From: Hydractinia symbiolongicarpus
Lineage: Eukaryota; Cnidaria; Hydrozoa; Anthoathecata; Hydractiniidae
Assembly: GCF_029227915.1 (NCBI RefSeq)
Contig: NC_079877.1
Span: forward strand, 4,900,001-4,964,000
Length of the DNA: 64,000 nucleotides
Reading direction: 5' to 3'
Numbering within the stretch: position 1 is the first letter of the stretch; every line of letters begins with the position of its first letter. Shown one piece after another: positions 36,751-50,127 of this stretch. Below the pieces are notes generated by a model. That model searched no databases and was not told the origin of the DNA. It saw nothing but the letters and a program-made list of their open reading frames with translations. The position numbers and the translations under genes were made by a program.

Positions 36751-39700
36751 GACTTGTAGTTTTTAAAAATGTGTTCAATTTTGATGAGACGCTGAATAAA
36801 AGAAGTTTAATCGCCGGCAAACGAAAACCCGCGATTTCCCGCAAATCCCGGGCTTGGCCCGTATAGTCCAAAGTATACAAAGAAAGTACCCAGGGAGTAA
36901 ACTCATTTCCCGAACGATTTTTTATATTATTTTTTTACCACTAAATGCATGAGACTTGTAGTTTTCAAAAATGTTTTTATTTTTGATGAGACGCTGAATA
37001 AAAGAAGTTTAATCGCCGGGAAACGAACACCCGCGATTTCCCGTAAATCCCGGGCTTGGCCCGTATAGTCAAAAGTATAAAAAGAAAGTACCCAGGGAGT
37101 AAACTCATTTCCCGAACGATTTTTTAAATTACTTTTTCACCACTAAAACGCATGAGACTTGTAGTTTTTGAAAATGTTTTCATTTTTGATGAGACGCTGA
37201 ATAAAAGAAGTTTAATCGCCGGCAAACGAAAACCTGCGATTTCCCATAAATCCTGGACTCGGCACGTATAGTCAAAAGTATACAAAGAAAGTACCCAGGG
37301 AGTAAACTCATTTCCCAAACGATTTTTTAAATTATTATTTCACCACTAAAACGCATGAGACTTGTAGTTTTCAAGAATGTTTTCATTTTTGATGAGACGC
37401 TGAATAAAAGCAGTTTAATCGCCGGCAAACGAAAACCCGCGATTTCCCGTAAATCCCGGCTTGGCCCGTATAGTCAAAAGTATACATAGAAAGTACCCAG
37501 GGAGTAAACTCATTTCCCGAACGATTTTTTAAATTATTTTTTCACCACTAAAACGCATGAGACTTGTAGTTTTCAAAAGTATTTTCATTTTTGATGAGAC
37601 GCTTAATGAAAGAGGTTTAATCGCCGGCAAACGAAATCCCGCGTTTTCCCGTAAATCCGGGGCTTGGCCCGTATAGTCGAAGTATACAAAGAAAGTACCC
37701 AGGGAGTAAACTCATTTCCCGAACGATTTTTTAAATTTTTTTTTCACCACTAAAACGCATGAGACTTGTAGTTTTCAAAAATGTTTTTATTTTTGATGAG
37801 ACGCTTAATGAAAGAGGTTTAATCGCTGGAAAACGAAAACCCGCGATTTCCCGTAAATCCCGGGCTTGGCCCGTATAGTCGAATGTATACAAAGAAAGTA
37901 CCCTGTGAGTAAACTCATTTCCAGAACGTTTTTTTAAATTATTTTTTCATCACTAAAACGCATAAGACTGGTAGTTTTCAAAAATGTTTTGATTTTTGAT
38001 GAGACGCTGAATAAAAGCAGTTTAATCGCCGGCAAACGAAAACCTGCGATTTCCCTAAATCCCGGACTCAGCCCGTATAGTCAAAAGTATACAAAGAAAG
38101 TACCCAGGGAGTAAACTCATTTCCAGAACGATTTTTTAAATTATTTTTTCACCACTAAAACGCATAAGACTTGTAGTTTTTAAAAATGTGTTCATTTTTG
38201 ATGAGACGCTGAATAAAAGAAGTTTAATCGCCGGCAAACGAAAACCCGCGATTTCCCGTAAATCCCGGGCTTGGCCCGTATAGTCAAAAGTATACAAAGA
38301 AAGTACCCAGGGAGTAAACTCATTTCCCGAACGATTTTTTATATTATTTTTTTACCACTAAACGCATGAGACTTGTAGTTTTCAAAAATGTTTTCATTTT
38401 TGCTAAGACGCTGAATAAAAGAAGTTTGATCGCCGGGAAACGAAAACCCGCGATTTCCCGCAAATCCCGGGCTTGGCCCGTATAGTCCAAAGTATAAAAA
38501 GAAAGTACGCAGGGAGTAAACTCATTTCCCGAACGATTTTTTAAATTACTTTTTCACCACTAAAACGCATCAGACTTGTAGTTTTTGAAAATGTTTTCAT
38601 TTTTGATGAGACGCTGAATAAAAGAAGTTTAATCGCCGGCAAACGAAAACCTGCGATTTCCCGTAAATCCTGGACTCGGCACGTATAGTCAAAAGTATAC
38701 AAAGAAAGTACCCAGGGAGTAAACTCATTTCCCAAACGATTTTTTAAATTATTATTTCACCACTAAAACGCATGAGACTTGTAGTTTTCAAGAATGTTTT
38801 CATTTTTGATGAGACGCTGAATAAAAGCAGTTTAATCGCCGGCAAACGAAAACCCGCGATTTCCCGTAAATCCCGGCTTGGCCCGTATAGTCAAAAGTAT
38901 ACAAAGAAAGTACCCAGGGAGTAAACTCATTTCCCGAACGATTTTTTAAATTATTTTTTCACCACTAAAACGCATGAGACTTGTAGTTTTCAAAAGTATT
39001 TTCATTTTTGATGAGACGCTTAATGAAAGAGGTTTAATCGCCGGCAAACGAAATCCCGCGTTTTCCCGTAAATCCGGGGCTTGGCCCGTATAGTCGAAGT
39101 ATACAAAGAAAGTACCCAGGGAGTAAACTCATTTCCCAAACGATTATTTAAATTTTTTTTTCACCACTAAAACGCATGGGACTTGTAGTTTTCAAAAATG
39201 TTTTTATTTTTGATGAGACGCCTAATGAAAGAGGTTTTATCGCCGGAAAACGAAAACCCGCGATTTCCCGTAAATCCCGGGCTTGGCCCGTATAGTCAAA
39301 AGTATACAAAGAAAGTACCCAGGGAGTAAACTCATTTCCCGAACGATTTTTTATATTATTTTTTTACCACTAAACGCATGAGACTTGTAGTTTTCAAAAA
39401 TGTTTTCATTTTTGCTAAGACGCTGAATAAAAGAAGTTTGATCGCCGGGAAACGAAAACCCGCGATTTCCCGCAAATCCCGGGCTTGGCCCGTATAGTCC
39501 AAAGTATAAAAAGAAAGTACGCAGGGAGTAAACTCATTTCCCGAACGATTTTTTAAATTACTTTTTCACCACTAAAACGCATCAGACTTGTAGTTTTTGA
39601 AAATGTTTTCATTTTTGATGAGACGCTGAATAAAAGAAGTTTAATCGCCGGCAAACGAAAACCTGCGATTTCCCGTAAATCCTGGACTCGGCACGTATAG

Positions 39701-42700
39701 TCAAAAGTATACAAAGAAAGTACCCAGGGAGTAAACTCATTTCCCAAACGATTTTTTAAATTATTATTTCACCACTAAAACGCATGAGACTTGTAGTTTT
39801 CAAGAATGTTTTCATTTTTGATGAGACGCTGAATAAAAGCAGTTTAATCGCCGGCAAACGAAAACCCGCGATTTCCCGTAAATCCCGGCTTGGCCCGTAT
39901 AGTCAAAAGTATACAAAGAAAGTACCCAGGGAGTAAACTCATTTCCCGAACGATTTTTTAAATTATTTTTTCACCACTAAAACGCATGAGACTTGTAGTT
40001 TTCAAAAGTATTTTCATTTTTGATGAGACGCTTAATGAAAGAGGTTTAATCGCCGGCAAACGAAATCCCGCGTTTTCCCGTAAATCCGGGGCTTGGCCCG
40101 TATAGTCGAAGTATACAAAGAAAGTACCCAGGGAGTAAACTCATTTCCCAAACGATTATTTAAATTTTTTTTTCACCACTAAAACGCATGAGACTTGTAG
40201 TTTTCAAAAATGTTTTTATTTTTGATGAGACGCCTAATGAAAGAGGTTTTATCGCCGGAAAACGAAAACCCGCGATTTCCCGTAAATCCCGGGCTTGGCC
40301 CGTATAGTCGAATGTATACAAAGAAAGTACCCTGTGAGTAAACTCATTTCCAGAACGTTTTTTTAAATTATTTTTTCACCACTAAAACGCATAAGACTGG
40401 TAGTTTTCAAAAATGTTTTGATTTTTGATGAGACGCTGAATAAAAGCAGTTTAATCGCCGGCAAACGAAAACCTGCGATTTCCCTAAATCCCGGACTCGG
40501 CCCGTATAGTCAAAAGTATACAAAGAAAGTACCCAGGGAGTAAACTCATTTCCAGAACGATTTTTTAAATTATTTTTTCACCACTAAAACGCATAAGACT
40601 TGTAGTTTTTAAAAATGTGTTCATTTTTGATGAGACGCTGAATAAAAGAAGTTTAATCGCCGGCAAACGAAAACCCGCGATTTCCCGTAAATCCCGGGCT
40701 TGGCCCGTATAGTCAAAAGTATACAAAGAAAGTACCCAGGGAGTAAACTCATTTCCCGAACGATTTTTTATATTATTTTTTTACCACTAAACGCATAAGA
40801 CTTGTAGTTTTCAAAAATGTTTTCATTTTTGCTGAGACGCTGAATAAAAGAAGTTTGATCGCCGGGAAACGAAAACCCGCGATTTCCCGTAAATCCTGGG
40901 CTTGGCCCGTATAGTCAAAATTATACAAAGAAAGTACCCAGGGAGTAAACTCATTTCCTGAACGATTTTTTAAATTACTTTTTCACCACTAAAACGCATG
41001 AGACTTGTAGTTTTTAAAAATGCTTTCATTTTTAATTAGACGCTAAATAAAAGAAGTTTAATCGCCGGCAAACGAAAACCTGCGATTTCCCGTAAGTCCT
41101 GGACTCGGCCCGTATAGTCAAAAGTATACAAAGAAAGTACCCAGGGAGTAAACTCATTTCCCAAACGATTATTTAAATTATTATTTCACCACTAAAACGC
41201 ATGAGACTTGTAGTTTTCAAGAATGTTTTCATTTTTGATGAGACGCTGAATAAAAGCAGTTTAATCGCCGGCAAACGAAAACCCGCGATTTCCCGTAAAT
41301 TCCGGACTCGGCCCGTATAGTCAAAAGTATACAAAGAAAGTACCCCGGGTGTAAACTCATTTCCCGAACGATTTTTTAAATTTTTTTTTCACCACTAAAA
41401 CGCATGAGACTTGTAGTTTTCAAAAATGTTTTCATTTTTGATGAGGCGCTGAATAAAAGAAGTTTGATCGCCGGGAAACGAAAACCCGCGATTTCCCGTA
41501 AATCCTGGGCTTGGCCCGTATAGTCAAAATTATACAAAGAAAGTACCCAGGGAGTAAACTCATTTCCTGAACGATTTTTTAAATTACTTTTTCACCACTA
41601 AAACGCATGAGACTTGTAGTTTTTAAAAATGCTTTCATTTTTAATTAGACGCTAAATAAAAGAAGTTTAATCGCCGGCAAACGAAAACCTGCGATTTCCC
41701 GTAAGTCCTGGACTCGGCCCGTATAGTCAAAAGTATACAAAGAAAGTACCCAGGGAGTAAACTCATTTCCCAAACGATTATTTAAATTATTATTTCACCA
41801 CTAAAACGCATGAGACTTGTAGTTTTCAAGAATGTTTTCATTTTTGATGAGACGCTGAATAAAAGCAGTTTAATCGCCGGCAAACGAAAACCCGCGATTT
41901 CCCGTAAATTCCGGACTCGGCCCGTATAGTCAAAAGTATACAAAGAAAGTACCCCGGGTGTAAACTCATTTCCCGAACGATTTTTTAAATTTTTTTTTCA
42001 CCACTAAAACGCATGAGACTTGTAGTTTTCAAAAATGTTTTCATTTTTGATGAGGCGCTTAATGAAAGAGGTTCAATCGCCGGAAAACGAAATCCCGCGA
42101 TTTCCCGTAAATCCCGGGCTTGGCCCGTATAGTCGAATGTATACAAAGAAAGTACCCTGTGAGAAAACTCATTTCCAGAACGATTTTTTAAATTAATTTT
42201 TCACCACTAAAACGCATAAGACTTGTAGTTTTCAAATATGTTTTGATTTTTGATGAGACGCTGAATAAAAGCAGTTTAATCGCCGGCAAACGAAAACCTG
42301 CGATTTCCCTAAATCCCGGACTCGGCCCGTACAGTCAAAAGTATACAAAGAAAGTACCCAGGGAGTAAACTCATTTCCCGAACGATTTTTCATATTATTT
42401 TTTTACCACTAAACGCATGAGACTTGTAGTTTTCAAAAATGTTTTCATATTTATGGGACGCTGAATAAAAGAAGTTTAATCGCCGGCAAACGAAAATCCG
42501 CGATTTCCCGTAAATCCCGGACTCGGCCCGTATAGTCAAAAGTATAGAAAGAAAGTACCCAGGGAGTAAACTCATTTCCTGAACGATTTTTTAAATTATT
42601 TTTTCACCACTAAAACGCATAAGACTTGTAGTTTTTAAAAATGTGTTCATTTTTGATGAGACGCTAAATAAAAGAAGTTTAATCGCCGGCAAACGAAAAC

Positions 42701-43026
42701 CCGCGATTTCCCGTAAATCCCGGGCTTGTCCCGTATAGTCAAAAGTATACAAAGAAAGTACCCAGGGAGTAAACTCATTTCCCGAACGATTTTTTATATT
42801 ATTTTTTTACCACTAAACGCATGAGACTTGTAGTTTTCAAAAATGTTTTCATCTTTGCTGAGACGCTGAATAAAAGAAGTTTAATCGCCGGGAAACGAAA
42901 ACCCGCGATTTCCCGTAAATCCCGGGCTCGGCCCGTATAGTCAAAAGTATACAAAGAAAGCACCCAGGGAGTAAACTCATTTCCCGAACGATTTTTTATA
43001 TTATTTTTTTACCACTAAACGCATGA
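36751..43026. repeat. 5667 bp unit, copy B, expanded to 6276 bp
   Basis: B follows A at offset 5667 up to 41450 (A 35783). A 609 bp stretch then repeats, after which the offset is 6276 to the end of the copy. Single-base differences from A include CATGGGAC at about 39177 for CATGAGAC, and CTTGTCCCG at about 42727 for CTTGGCCCG. Near-identity over 5.6 kb indicates recent duplication. Confidence 0.88.
40842..42059. repeat. 609 bp trimer duplication inside copy B
   Basis: 40842-41450 is repeated at 41451-42059. Both start with GAATAAAAGAAGTTTGATC and share the rare ATTATACAAAG, TGCTTTCATTTTTAATTAG, CGTAAGTCCTGG, ACCCCGGGTGTAAAC and GATGAGGCGC. At the join (41450/41451) GAGGCGCT is followed by GAATAAAAG, where copy A has TAATGAAAG. 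This places the crossover at or near the GACGCT element. Confidence 0.87.
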
Positions 43027-45615
43027 GACTTGTAGTTTTCAAAAATATTTTCATATTTATGGGACGCTGAATAAAAGAAGTTTAATCGCCGGCAAACGAA
43101 AATCCGCGATTTCCCGTAAATCCCGGACTCGGCCCGTATAGTCAAAAGTATAGAAAGAAAGTACCCAGGGAGTAAACTCATTTCCCGAACGATTTTTTAA
43201 ATTATTTTTTCACCACTAAAACGCATGAGACTTGTAGTTTTCAAAAATGTTTTCATTTTTGATGAGACGCTTAATGAAAGAGGTTTAATCGCCGGCAAAC
43301 GAAATCCCGCGTTTTCCCGTAAATCCGGGGCTTGGCCCGTATAGTCGAATGTATACAAAGAAAGTACCCAGGGAGTAAACTCATTTCCCGAACGATTTTT
43401 TAAAATTTTTTTCACCACTAAAACGCATGAGACTTGTAGTTTTTAAAAATGTTTTCATTTTTGATGAGACGCTTAATGAAAGAGGTTTAATCGCCGGCAA
43501 ACGAAATCCCGCGTTTTCCCGTAAATCCGGGGCTTGGCCCGTATAGTGGAATGTATACAAAGAAAGTACCCAGGGAGTAAACTCATTTCCCGAACGATTT
43601 TTTTAATTTTTTTTTCACCACTAAAACGCATGAGACTTGTAGTTTTCAAAAATGTTTTCATTTTTGATGAGACGCTTAATAAAAGAGGTTTAATCGCCGG
43701 AAAACGAAAACCCGCGATTTCCCGTAAATCCAGGGCTTGGCCCGTATAGTCGAATGTATACAAACAAAGTACCCTGTGAGTAAACTCATTTCCAGAACGA
43801 TTTTTTAAATTATTTTTTCACCACTAAAACGCATAAGACTTGTAGTTTTCAAAAATGTTTTGATTTTTGATGAGACGCTGAATAAAAGCAGTTTAATCGC
43901 CGGCAAACGAAAACCTGCGATTTCCCTAAATCCCGGACTCGGCCCGTATAGTCAAAAGTATACAAAGAAAGTACCCAGGGAGTAAACTCATTTCCAGAAC
44001 GATTTTTTAAATTATTTTTTCACCACTAAAACGGATAAGACTTGTAGTTTTTAAAAATGTGTTCAATATTGATGAGACGCTGAATAAAAGAAGTTTAATC
44101 GCCGGCAAACGAAAACCCGCGATTTCCCGCAAATCCCGGGCTTGGCCCGTATAGTCCAAAGTATACAAAGAAAGTACCCAGGGAGTAAACTCATTTCCCG
44201 AACGATTTGTTATATTATTTTTTTACCACTAAACGCATGAGACTTGTAGTTTTCAAAAATGTTTTTATTTTTGATGAGACGCTGAATAAAAGAAGTTTAA
44301 TCGCCGGAAAACGAACACCCGCGATTTCCCGTAAATCCCGGGCTTGGCCCGTATAGTCAAAAGTATACAAAGAAAGTACCCAGGGAGTAAACTCATTTCC
44401 CAAACGATTTTTTAAATTATTATTTCACCACTAAAACGCATGAGACTTGTAGTTTTTAAAAATGTTTTCATTTTTGATGAGACGCTGAATAAAAGAAGTT
44501 TAATCGCCGGCAAACGAAAACCTGCGATTTCCCGTAAGTCCTGGACTCGGCCCGTATAGTCAAAAGTATACAAAGAAAGTACCCAGGGAGTAAACTCATT
44601 TCCCAAACGATTTTTTAAATTATTATTTCACCACTAAAACGCATGAGACTTGTAGTTTTCAAGAATGTTTTCATTTTTGATGAGACGCTGAATAAAAGCA
44701 GTTTAATCGCCGGCAAACGAAAACCCGCGATTTCCCGTAAATCCCGGGCTTGGCACGTATAGTCGAATGTATACAAAGAAAGTACCCTGTGAGTAAACTC
44801 ATTTCCAGAACGATTTTTTAAATTATTTTTTCACCACTAAAACGCATAAGACTTGTGGTTTTTAAAAATGTTTTCATTTTTGATGAGACGCTGAATAAAA
44901 GAAGTTTAATCGCTGGCAAACGAAAACCCGCGATTTCCCGTAAATCCTGGCTTGGCCCGTATAGTCAAAAGTATACCAAGAAAGTACCCAGGGAGTAAAC
45001 TCATTTCCCGAACGATTTTTTAAATTATTTTTTCACCACTAAAATGCATGAGAATTGTAGTTTTAAAAAATGTTTTCATTTTTGATGAGACGCTGAATAA
45101 AAGCAGTTTAATCTCCGGCCAACGAAAACCTGCGATTTCCCTAAATCCCGGACTCGGCCCGTATAGTCAAAAGTATACAAAGAAAGTACCCAGGGAGTAA
45201 ACTCATTTCCAGAACGATTTTTTAAATTATTTTTTCACCACTAAAACGCATAAGACTTGTAGTTTTTAAAAATGTTTTCATTTTTGATGAGACGCTGAAT
45301 AAAAGAAGTTTAATCGTCGGCAAACGAAAACCCGCGATTTCCCGTAAATCCCGGGCTTGGCCCGTATAGTCAAAAGTATACAAAGAAAGTACCCAGGGAG
45401 TAAACTCATTTCCAGAACGATTTTTTAAATTATTTTTTCACCACTAAAACGCATAAGACTTGTAGTTTTTAAAAATGTTTTCATTTTTGATGAGACGCTG
45501 AATAAAAGCAGTTTAATCGCCGGCAAACGAAAACCTGCGATTTCCCTAAATCCCGGGCTTGGCCCGTATAGTCAAAAGTATACAAAGAAAGTACCCAGGG
45601 AGTAAACTCATTTCA
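43027..45615. repeat. Mixed-subtype array segment
   Basis: About thirteen monomers. Roughly 43443-44262 matches 50113-50932 at an offset of about 6670, sharing TTCAATATTGATG (44064 and 50734) and ACGATTTGTTATATT. The monomer with AATCTCCGGCCAACG at about 45111 recurs in the 1870 bp unit at about 52389 and 54259. No gene. Confidence 0.75.
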
Positions 45616-47231
45616 AGAACGATTTTTTAAATTTTTTTTTCACTACTAAAACGCATGAGACTTGTAGTTTTCAAAAATGTTTTCATTTTTGATGAGGCGC
45701 ATAATGAAAGAGGTTCAATCGCCGGAAAACGAAAACCCGCGATTTCCCGTAAATCCCGGGCTTGGCCCGTATAGTCAAAAGTATACAAAGAAAGTATCCA
45801 GGGAGTAAACTCATTTCCCGAACGATTTTTTATATTATTTTTTTACCACTAAACGCATGAGACTTGTAGTTTTCAAAAATATTTTCATATTTATGGGACG
45901 CTGAATAAAAGAAGTTTAATCGCCGGCAAACGAAAATCCGCGATTTCCCGTAAATCCCGGACTCGGCCCGTATAGTCAAAAGTATAGAAAGAAAGTACCC
46001 AGGGAGTAAACTCATTTCCCGAACGATTTTTTAAAATATTTTTTCACCACTAAAACGCATAAGACTTGTAGTTTTTAAAAATGTGTTCATTTTTGATGAG
46101 ACGCTAAATAAAAGAAGTTTAATCGCCGGCAAACGAAAACCCGCGATTTCCCGTAAATCCCGGGCTTGGCCCGTATAGTCAAAAGTATACAAAGAAAGTA
46201 CCCAGGGAGTAAACTCATTTCCCGAACGATTTTTTATATTATTTTTTTACCACTAAACGCATGAGACTTGTAGTTTTAAAAAATGTTTTCATCTTTGCTG
46301 AGACGCGAATAAAAGAAGTTTAATCGCCGGGAAACGAAAACCCGCGATTTCCCGTAAATCCCGGGCTCGGCCCGTATAGTCAAAAGTATACAAAGAAAGA
46401 ACCCAGGGAGTAAACTCATTTCCCGAACGATTTTTTATACTATTTTTTTACCACTAAACGCATGAGACTTGTAGTTTTCAAAAATATTTTCATATTTATG
46501 GGACGCTGAATAAAAGAAGTTTAATCGCCGGCAAACGAAAATCCGCGATTTCCCGTAAATCCCGGACTCGGCCCGTATAGTCAAAAGTATAGAAAGAAAG
46601 TACCCAGGGAGTAAACTCATTTCCCGAACGATTTTTTAAATTATTTTTTCACCACTAAAACGCATGAGACTTGTAGTTTTCAAAAATGTTTTCATTTTTG
46701 ATGAGACGCTTAATGAAAGAGGTTTAATCGCCGGCAAACGAAATCCCGCGTTTTCCCGTAAATCCGGGGCTTGGCCCGTATAGTCGAATGTATACAAAGA
46801 AAGTACCCAGGGAGTAAACTCATTTCCCGAACGATTTTTTAAAAATTTTTTTCACCACTAAAACGCATGAGACTTGTAGTTTTCAAAAATGTTTTCATTT
46901 TTGATGAGACGCTTAATGAAAGAGGTTTAATCGCCGGCAAACGAAATCCCGCGTTTTCCCGTAAATCCGGGGCTCGGCCCGTATAGTCAAAAGTATACAA
47001 AGAAAGTACCCAGGGAGTAAACTCATTTCCCGAACGATTTTTTATATTATTTTTTTACCACTAAACGCATGAGACTTGTAGTTTTCAAAAATATTTTCAT
47101 ATTTATGGGACGCTGAATAAAAGAAGTTTAATCGCCGGCAAACGAAAATCCGCGATTTCCCGTAAATCCCGGACTCGGCCCGTATAGTCAAAAGTATAGA
47201 AAGAAAGTACCCAGGGAGTAAACTCATTTCC
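45616..47231. repeat. 1616 bp eight-monomer unit, copy 1
   Basis: Offset 1616 links it to the sequence from 47232. Shared markers are TTCACTACTAAAACG (about 45640 and 47256), GAAAGTATCCAGG, CATATTTATGGGACG and GAGACGCGAATAAAAG. Upstream homology stops at CATTTCAAGAACG (about 45613), which faces CATTTCCCGAACG. Confidence 0.82.
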
Positions 47232-49452
47232 CGAACGATTTTTTAAATTTTTTTTTCACTACTAAAACGCATGAGACTTGTAGTTTTCAAAAATGTTTTC
47301 ATTTTTGATGAGGCGCTTAATGAAAGAGGTTCAATCGCCGGAAAACGAAAACCCGCGATTTCCCGTAAATCCCGGGCTTGGCCCGTATAGTCAAAAGTAT
47401 ACAAAGAAAGTATCCAGGGAGTAAACTCATTTCCCGAACGATTTTTTATATTATTTTTTTACCACTAAACGCATGAGACTTGTAGTTTTCAAAAATATTT
47501 TCATATTTATGGGACGCTGAATAAAAGAAGTTTAATCGCCGGCAAACGAAAATCCGCGATTTCCCGTAAATCCCGGACTCGGCCCGTATAGTCAAAAGTA
47601 TAGAAAGAAAGTACCCAGGGAGTAAACTCATTTCCCGAACGATTTTTTAAAATATTTTTTCACCACTAAAACGCATAAGACTTGTAGTTTTTAAAAATGT
47701 GTTCATTTTTGATGAGACGCTAAATAAAAGAAGTTTAATCGCCGGCAAACGAAAACCCGCCATTTCCCGTAAATCCCGGGCTTGGCCGGTATAGTCAAAA
47801 GTATACAAAGAAAGTACCCAGGGAGTAAACTCATTTCCCGAACGATTTTTTATATTATTTTTTTACCACTAAACGCATGAGACTTGTAGTTTTAAAAAAT
47901 GTTTTCATCTTTGCTGAGACGCGAATAAAAGAAGTTTAATCGCCGGGAAACGAAAACCCGCGATTTCCCGTAAATCCCGGGCTCGGCCCGTATAGTCAAA
48001 AGTATACAAAGAAAGAACCCAGGGAGTAAACTCATTTCCCGAACGATTTTTTATACTATTTTTTTACCACTAAACGCATGAGACTTGTAGTTTTCAAAAA
48101 TATTTTCATATTTATGGGACGCTGAATAAAAGAAGTTTAATCGCCGGCAAACGAAAATCCGCGATTTCCCGTAAATCCCGGACTCGGCCCGTATAGTCAA
48201 AAGTATAGAAAGAAAGTACCCAGGGAGTAAACTCATTTCCCGAACGATTTTTTAAAATATTTTTTCACCACTAAAACGCATAAGACTTGTAGTTTTTAAA
48301 AATGTGTTCATTTTTGATGAGACGCTAAATAAAAGAAGTTTAATCGCCGGCAAACGAAAACCCGCGATTTCCCGTAAATCCCGGGCTTGGCCCGTATAGT
48401 CAAAAGTATACAAAGAAAGTACCCAGGGAGTAAACTCATTTCCCGAACGATTTTTTATATTATTTTTTTACCACTAAACGCATGAGACTTGTAGTTTTAA
48501 AAAATGTTTTCATCTTTGCTGAGACGCGAATAAAAGAAGTTTAATCGCCGGGAAACGAAAACCCGCGATTTCCCGTAAATCCCGGGCTCGGCCCGTATAG
48601 TCAAAAGTATACAAAGAAAGAACCCAGGGAGTAAACTCATTTCCCGAACGATTTTTTATACTATTTTTTTACCACTAAACGCATGAGACTTGTAGTTTTC
48701 AAAAATATTTTCATATTTATGGGACGCTGAATAAAAGAAGTTTAATCGCCGGCAAACGAAAATCCGCGATTTCCCGTAAATCCCGGACTCGGCCCGTATA
48801 GTCAAAAGTATAGAAAGAAAGTACCCAGGGAGTAAACTCATTTCCCGAACGATTTTTTAAATTATTTTTTCACCACTAAAACGCATGAGACTTGTAGTTT
48901 TCAAAAATGTTTTCATTTTTGATGAGACGCTTAATGAAAGAGGTTTAATCGCCGGCAAACGAAATCCCGCGTTTTCCCGTAAATCCGGGGCTTGGCCCGT
49001 ATAGTCGAATGTATACAAAGAAAGTACCCAGGGAGTAAACTCATTTCCCGAACGATTTTTTAAAATTTTTTTTCACCACTAAAACGCATGAGACTTGTAG
49101 TTTTCAAAAATGTTTTCATTTTTGATGAGACGCTTAATGAAAGAGGTTTAATCGCCGGCAAACGAAATCCCGCGTTTTCCCGTAAATCCGGGGCTCGGCC
49201 CGTATAGTCAAAAGTATACAAAGAAAGTACCCAGGGAGTAAACTCATTTCCCGAACGATTTTTTATATTATTTTTTTACCACTAAACGCATGAGACTTGT
49301 AGTTTTCAAAAATATTTTCATATTTATGGGACGCTGAATAAAAGAAGTTTAATCGCCGGCAAACGAAAATCCGCGATTTCCCGTAAATCCCGGACTCGGC
49401 CCGTATAGTCAAAAGTATAGAAAGAAAGTACCCAGGGAGTAAACTCATTTCC
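47232..49452. repeat. 1616 bp unit, copy 2, expanded by a 605 bp trimer
   Basis: Equivalent monomers with CATATTTATGGGACG are spaced 605, 607 and 404 bp in copy 1 but 605, 605, 607 and 404 bp in copy 2, so one trimer has been added. The total is 2221 bp, equal to 1616 plus 605. The two trimers, centred on the 47.4-48.0 kb and 48.0-48.7 kb stretches, are nearly identical and share the one-base deletion GAGACGCGAAT for GAGACGCTGAAT. A private CCCGCCATTTCCC and GGCCGGTATAG lie only in the first. Confidence 0.82.
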
Positions 49453-50127
49453 CGAACGATTTTTTAAATTATTTTTTCACCACTAAAACGCATAAGACTT
49501 GTAGTTTTTAAAAATGTGTTCATTTTTGATGAGACGCTAAATAAAAGAAGTTTAATCGCCGGCAAACGAAAACCCGCGATTTCCCGTAAATCCCGGGCTT
49601 GGCCCGTATAGTCAAAAGTATACAAAGAAAGTACCCAGAGAGTAAACTCATTTCCCGAACGATTTTTTATATTATTTTTTTACCACTAAACGCATGAGAC
49701 TTGTAGTTTTCAAAAATGTTTTCATCTTTGCTGAGACGCGAATAAAAGAAGTTTAATCGCCGGGAAACGAAAACCCGCGATTTCCCGTAAATCCCGGGCT
49801 CGGCCCGTATAGTCAAAAGTATACAAAGAAAGTACCCAGGGAGTAAACTCATTTCCCGAACGATTTTTTATATTATTTTTTTACCACTAAACGCATGAGA
49901 CTTGTAGTTTTCAAAAATGTTTTCATTTTTGATGAGACGCTTAATGAAAGAGGTTTAATCGCCGGCAAACGAAATCCCGCGTTTTCCCGTAAATCCGGGG
50001 CTTGGCCCGTATAGTCGAATGTATACAAAGAAAGTACCCAGGGAGTAAACTCATTTCCCGAACGATTTTTTAAAATTTTTTTTCACCACTAAAACGCATG
50101 AGACTTGTAGTTTTCAAAAATGTTTTC
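49453..50127. repeat. Short mixed-subtype segment
   Basis: Three to four monomers joining the trimer-rich block to the next duplication. They carry the CATAAGAC/TGTGTTC, GAGACGCGAATAAAAG and GCGTTTTCCCG subtypes. No gene. Confidence 0.7.

Noticed and set aside
36751-43026. Assembly artefact as the cause of the large near-identical duplication
   Set aside because: This cannot be excluded from sequence alone. However, the copies carry private single-base differences and one has a 609 bp expansion, which argues for two real copies, not one collapsed or doubled in assembly.
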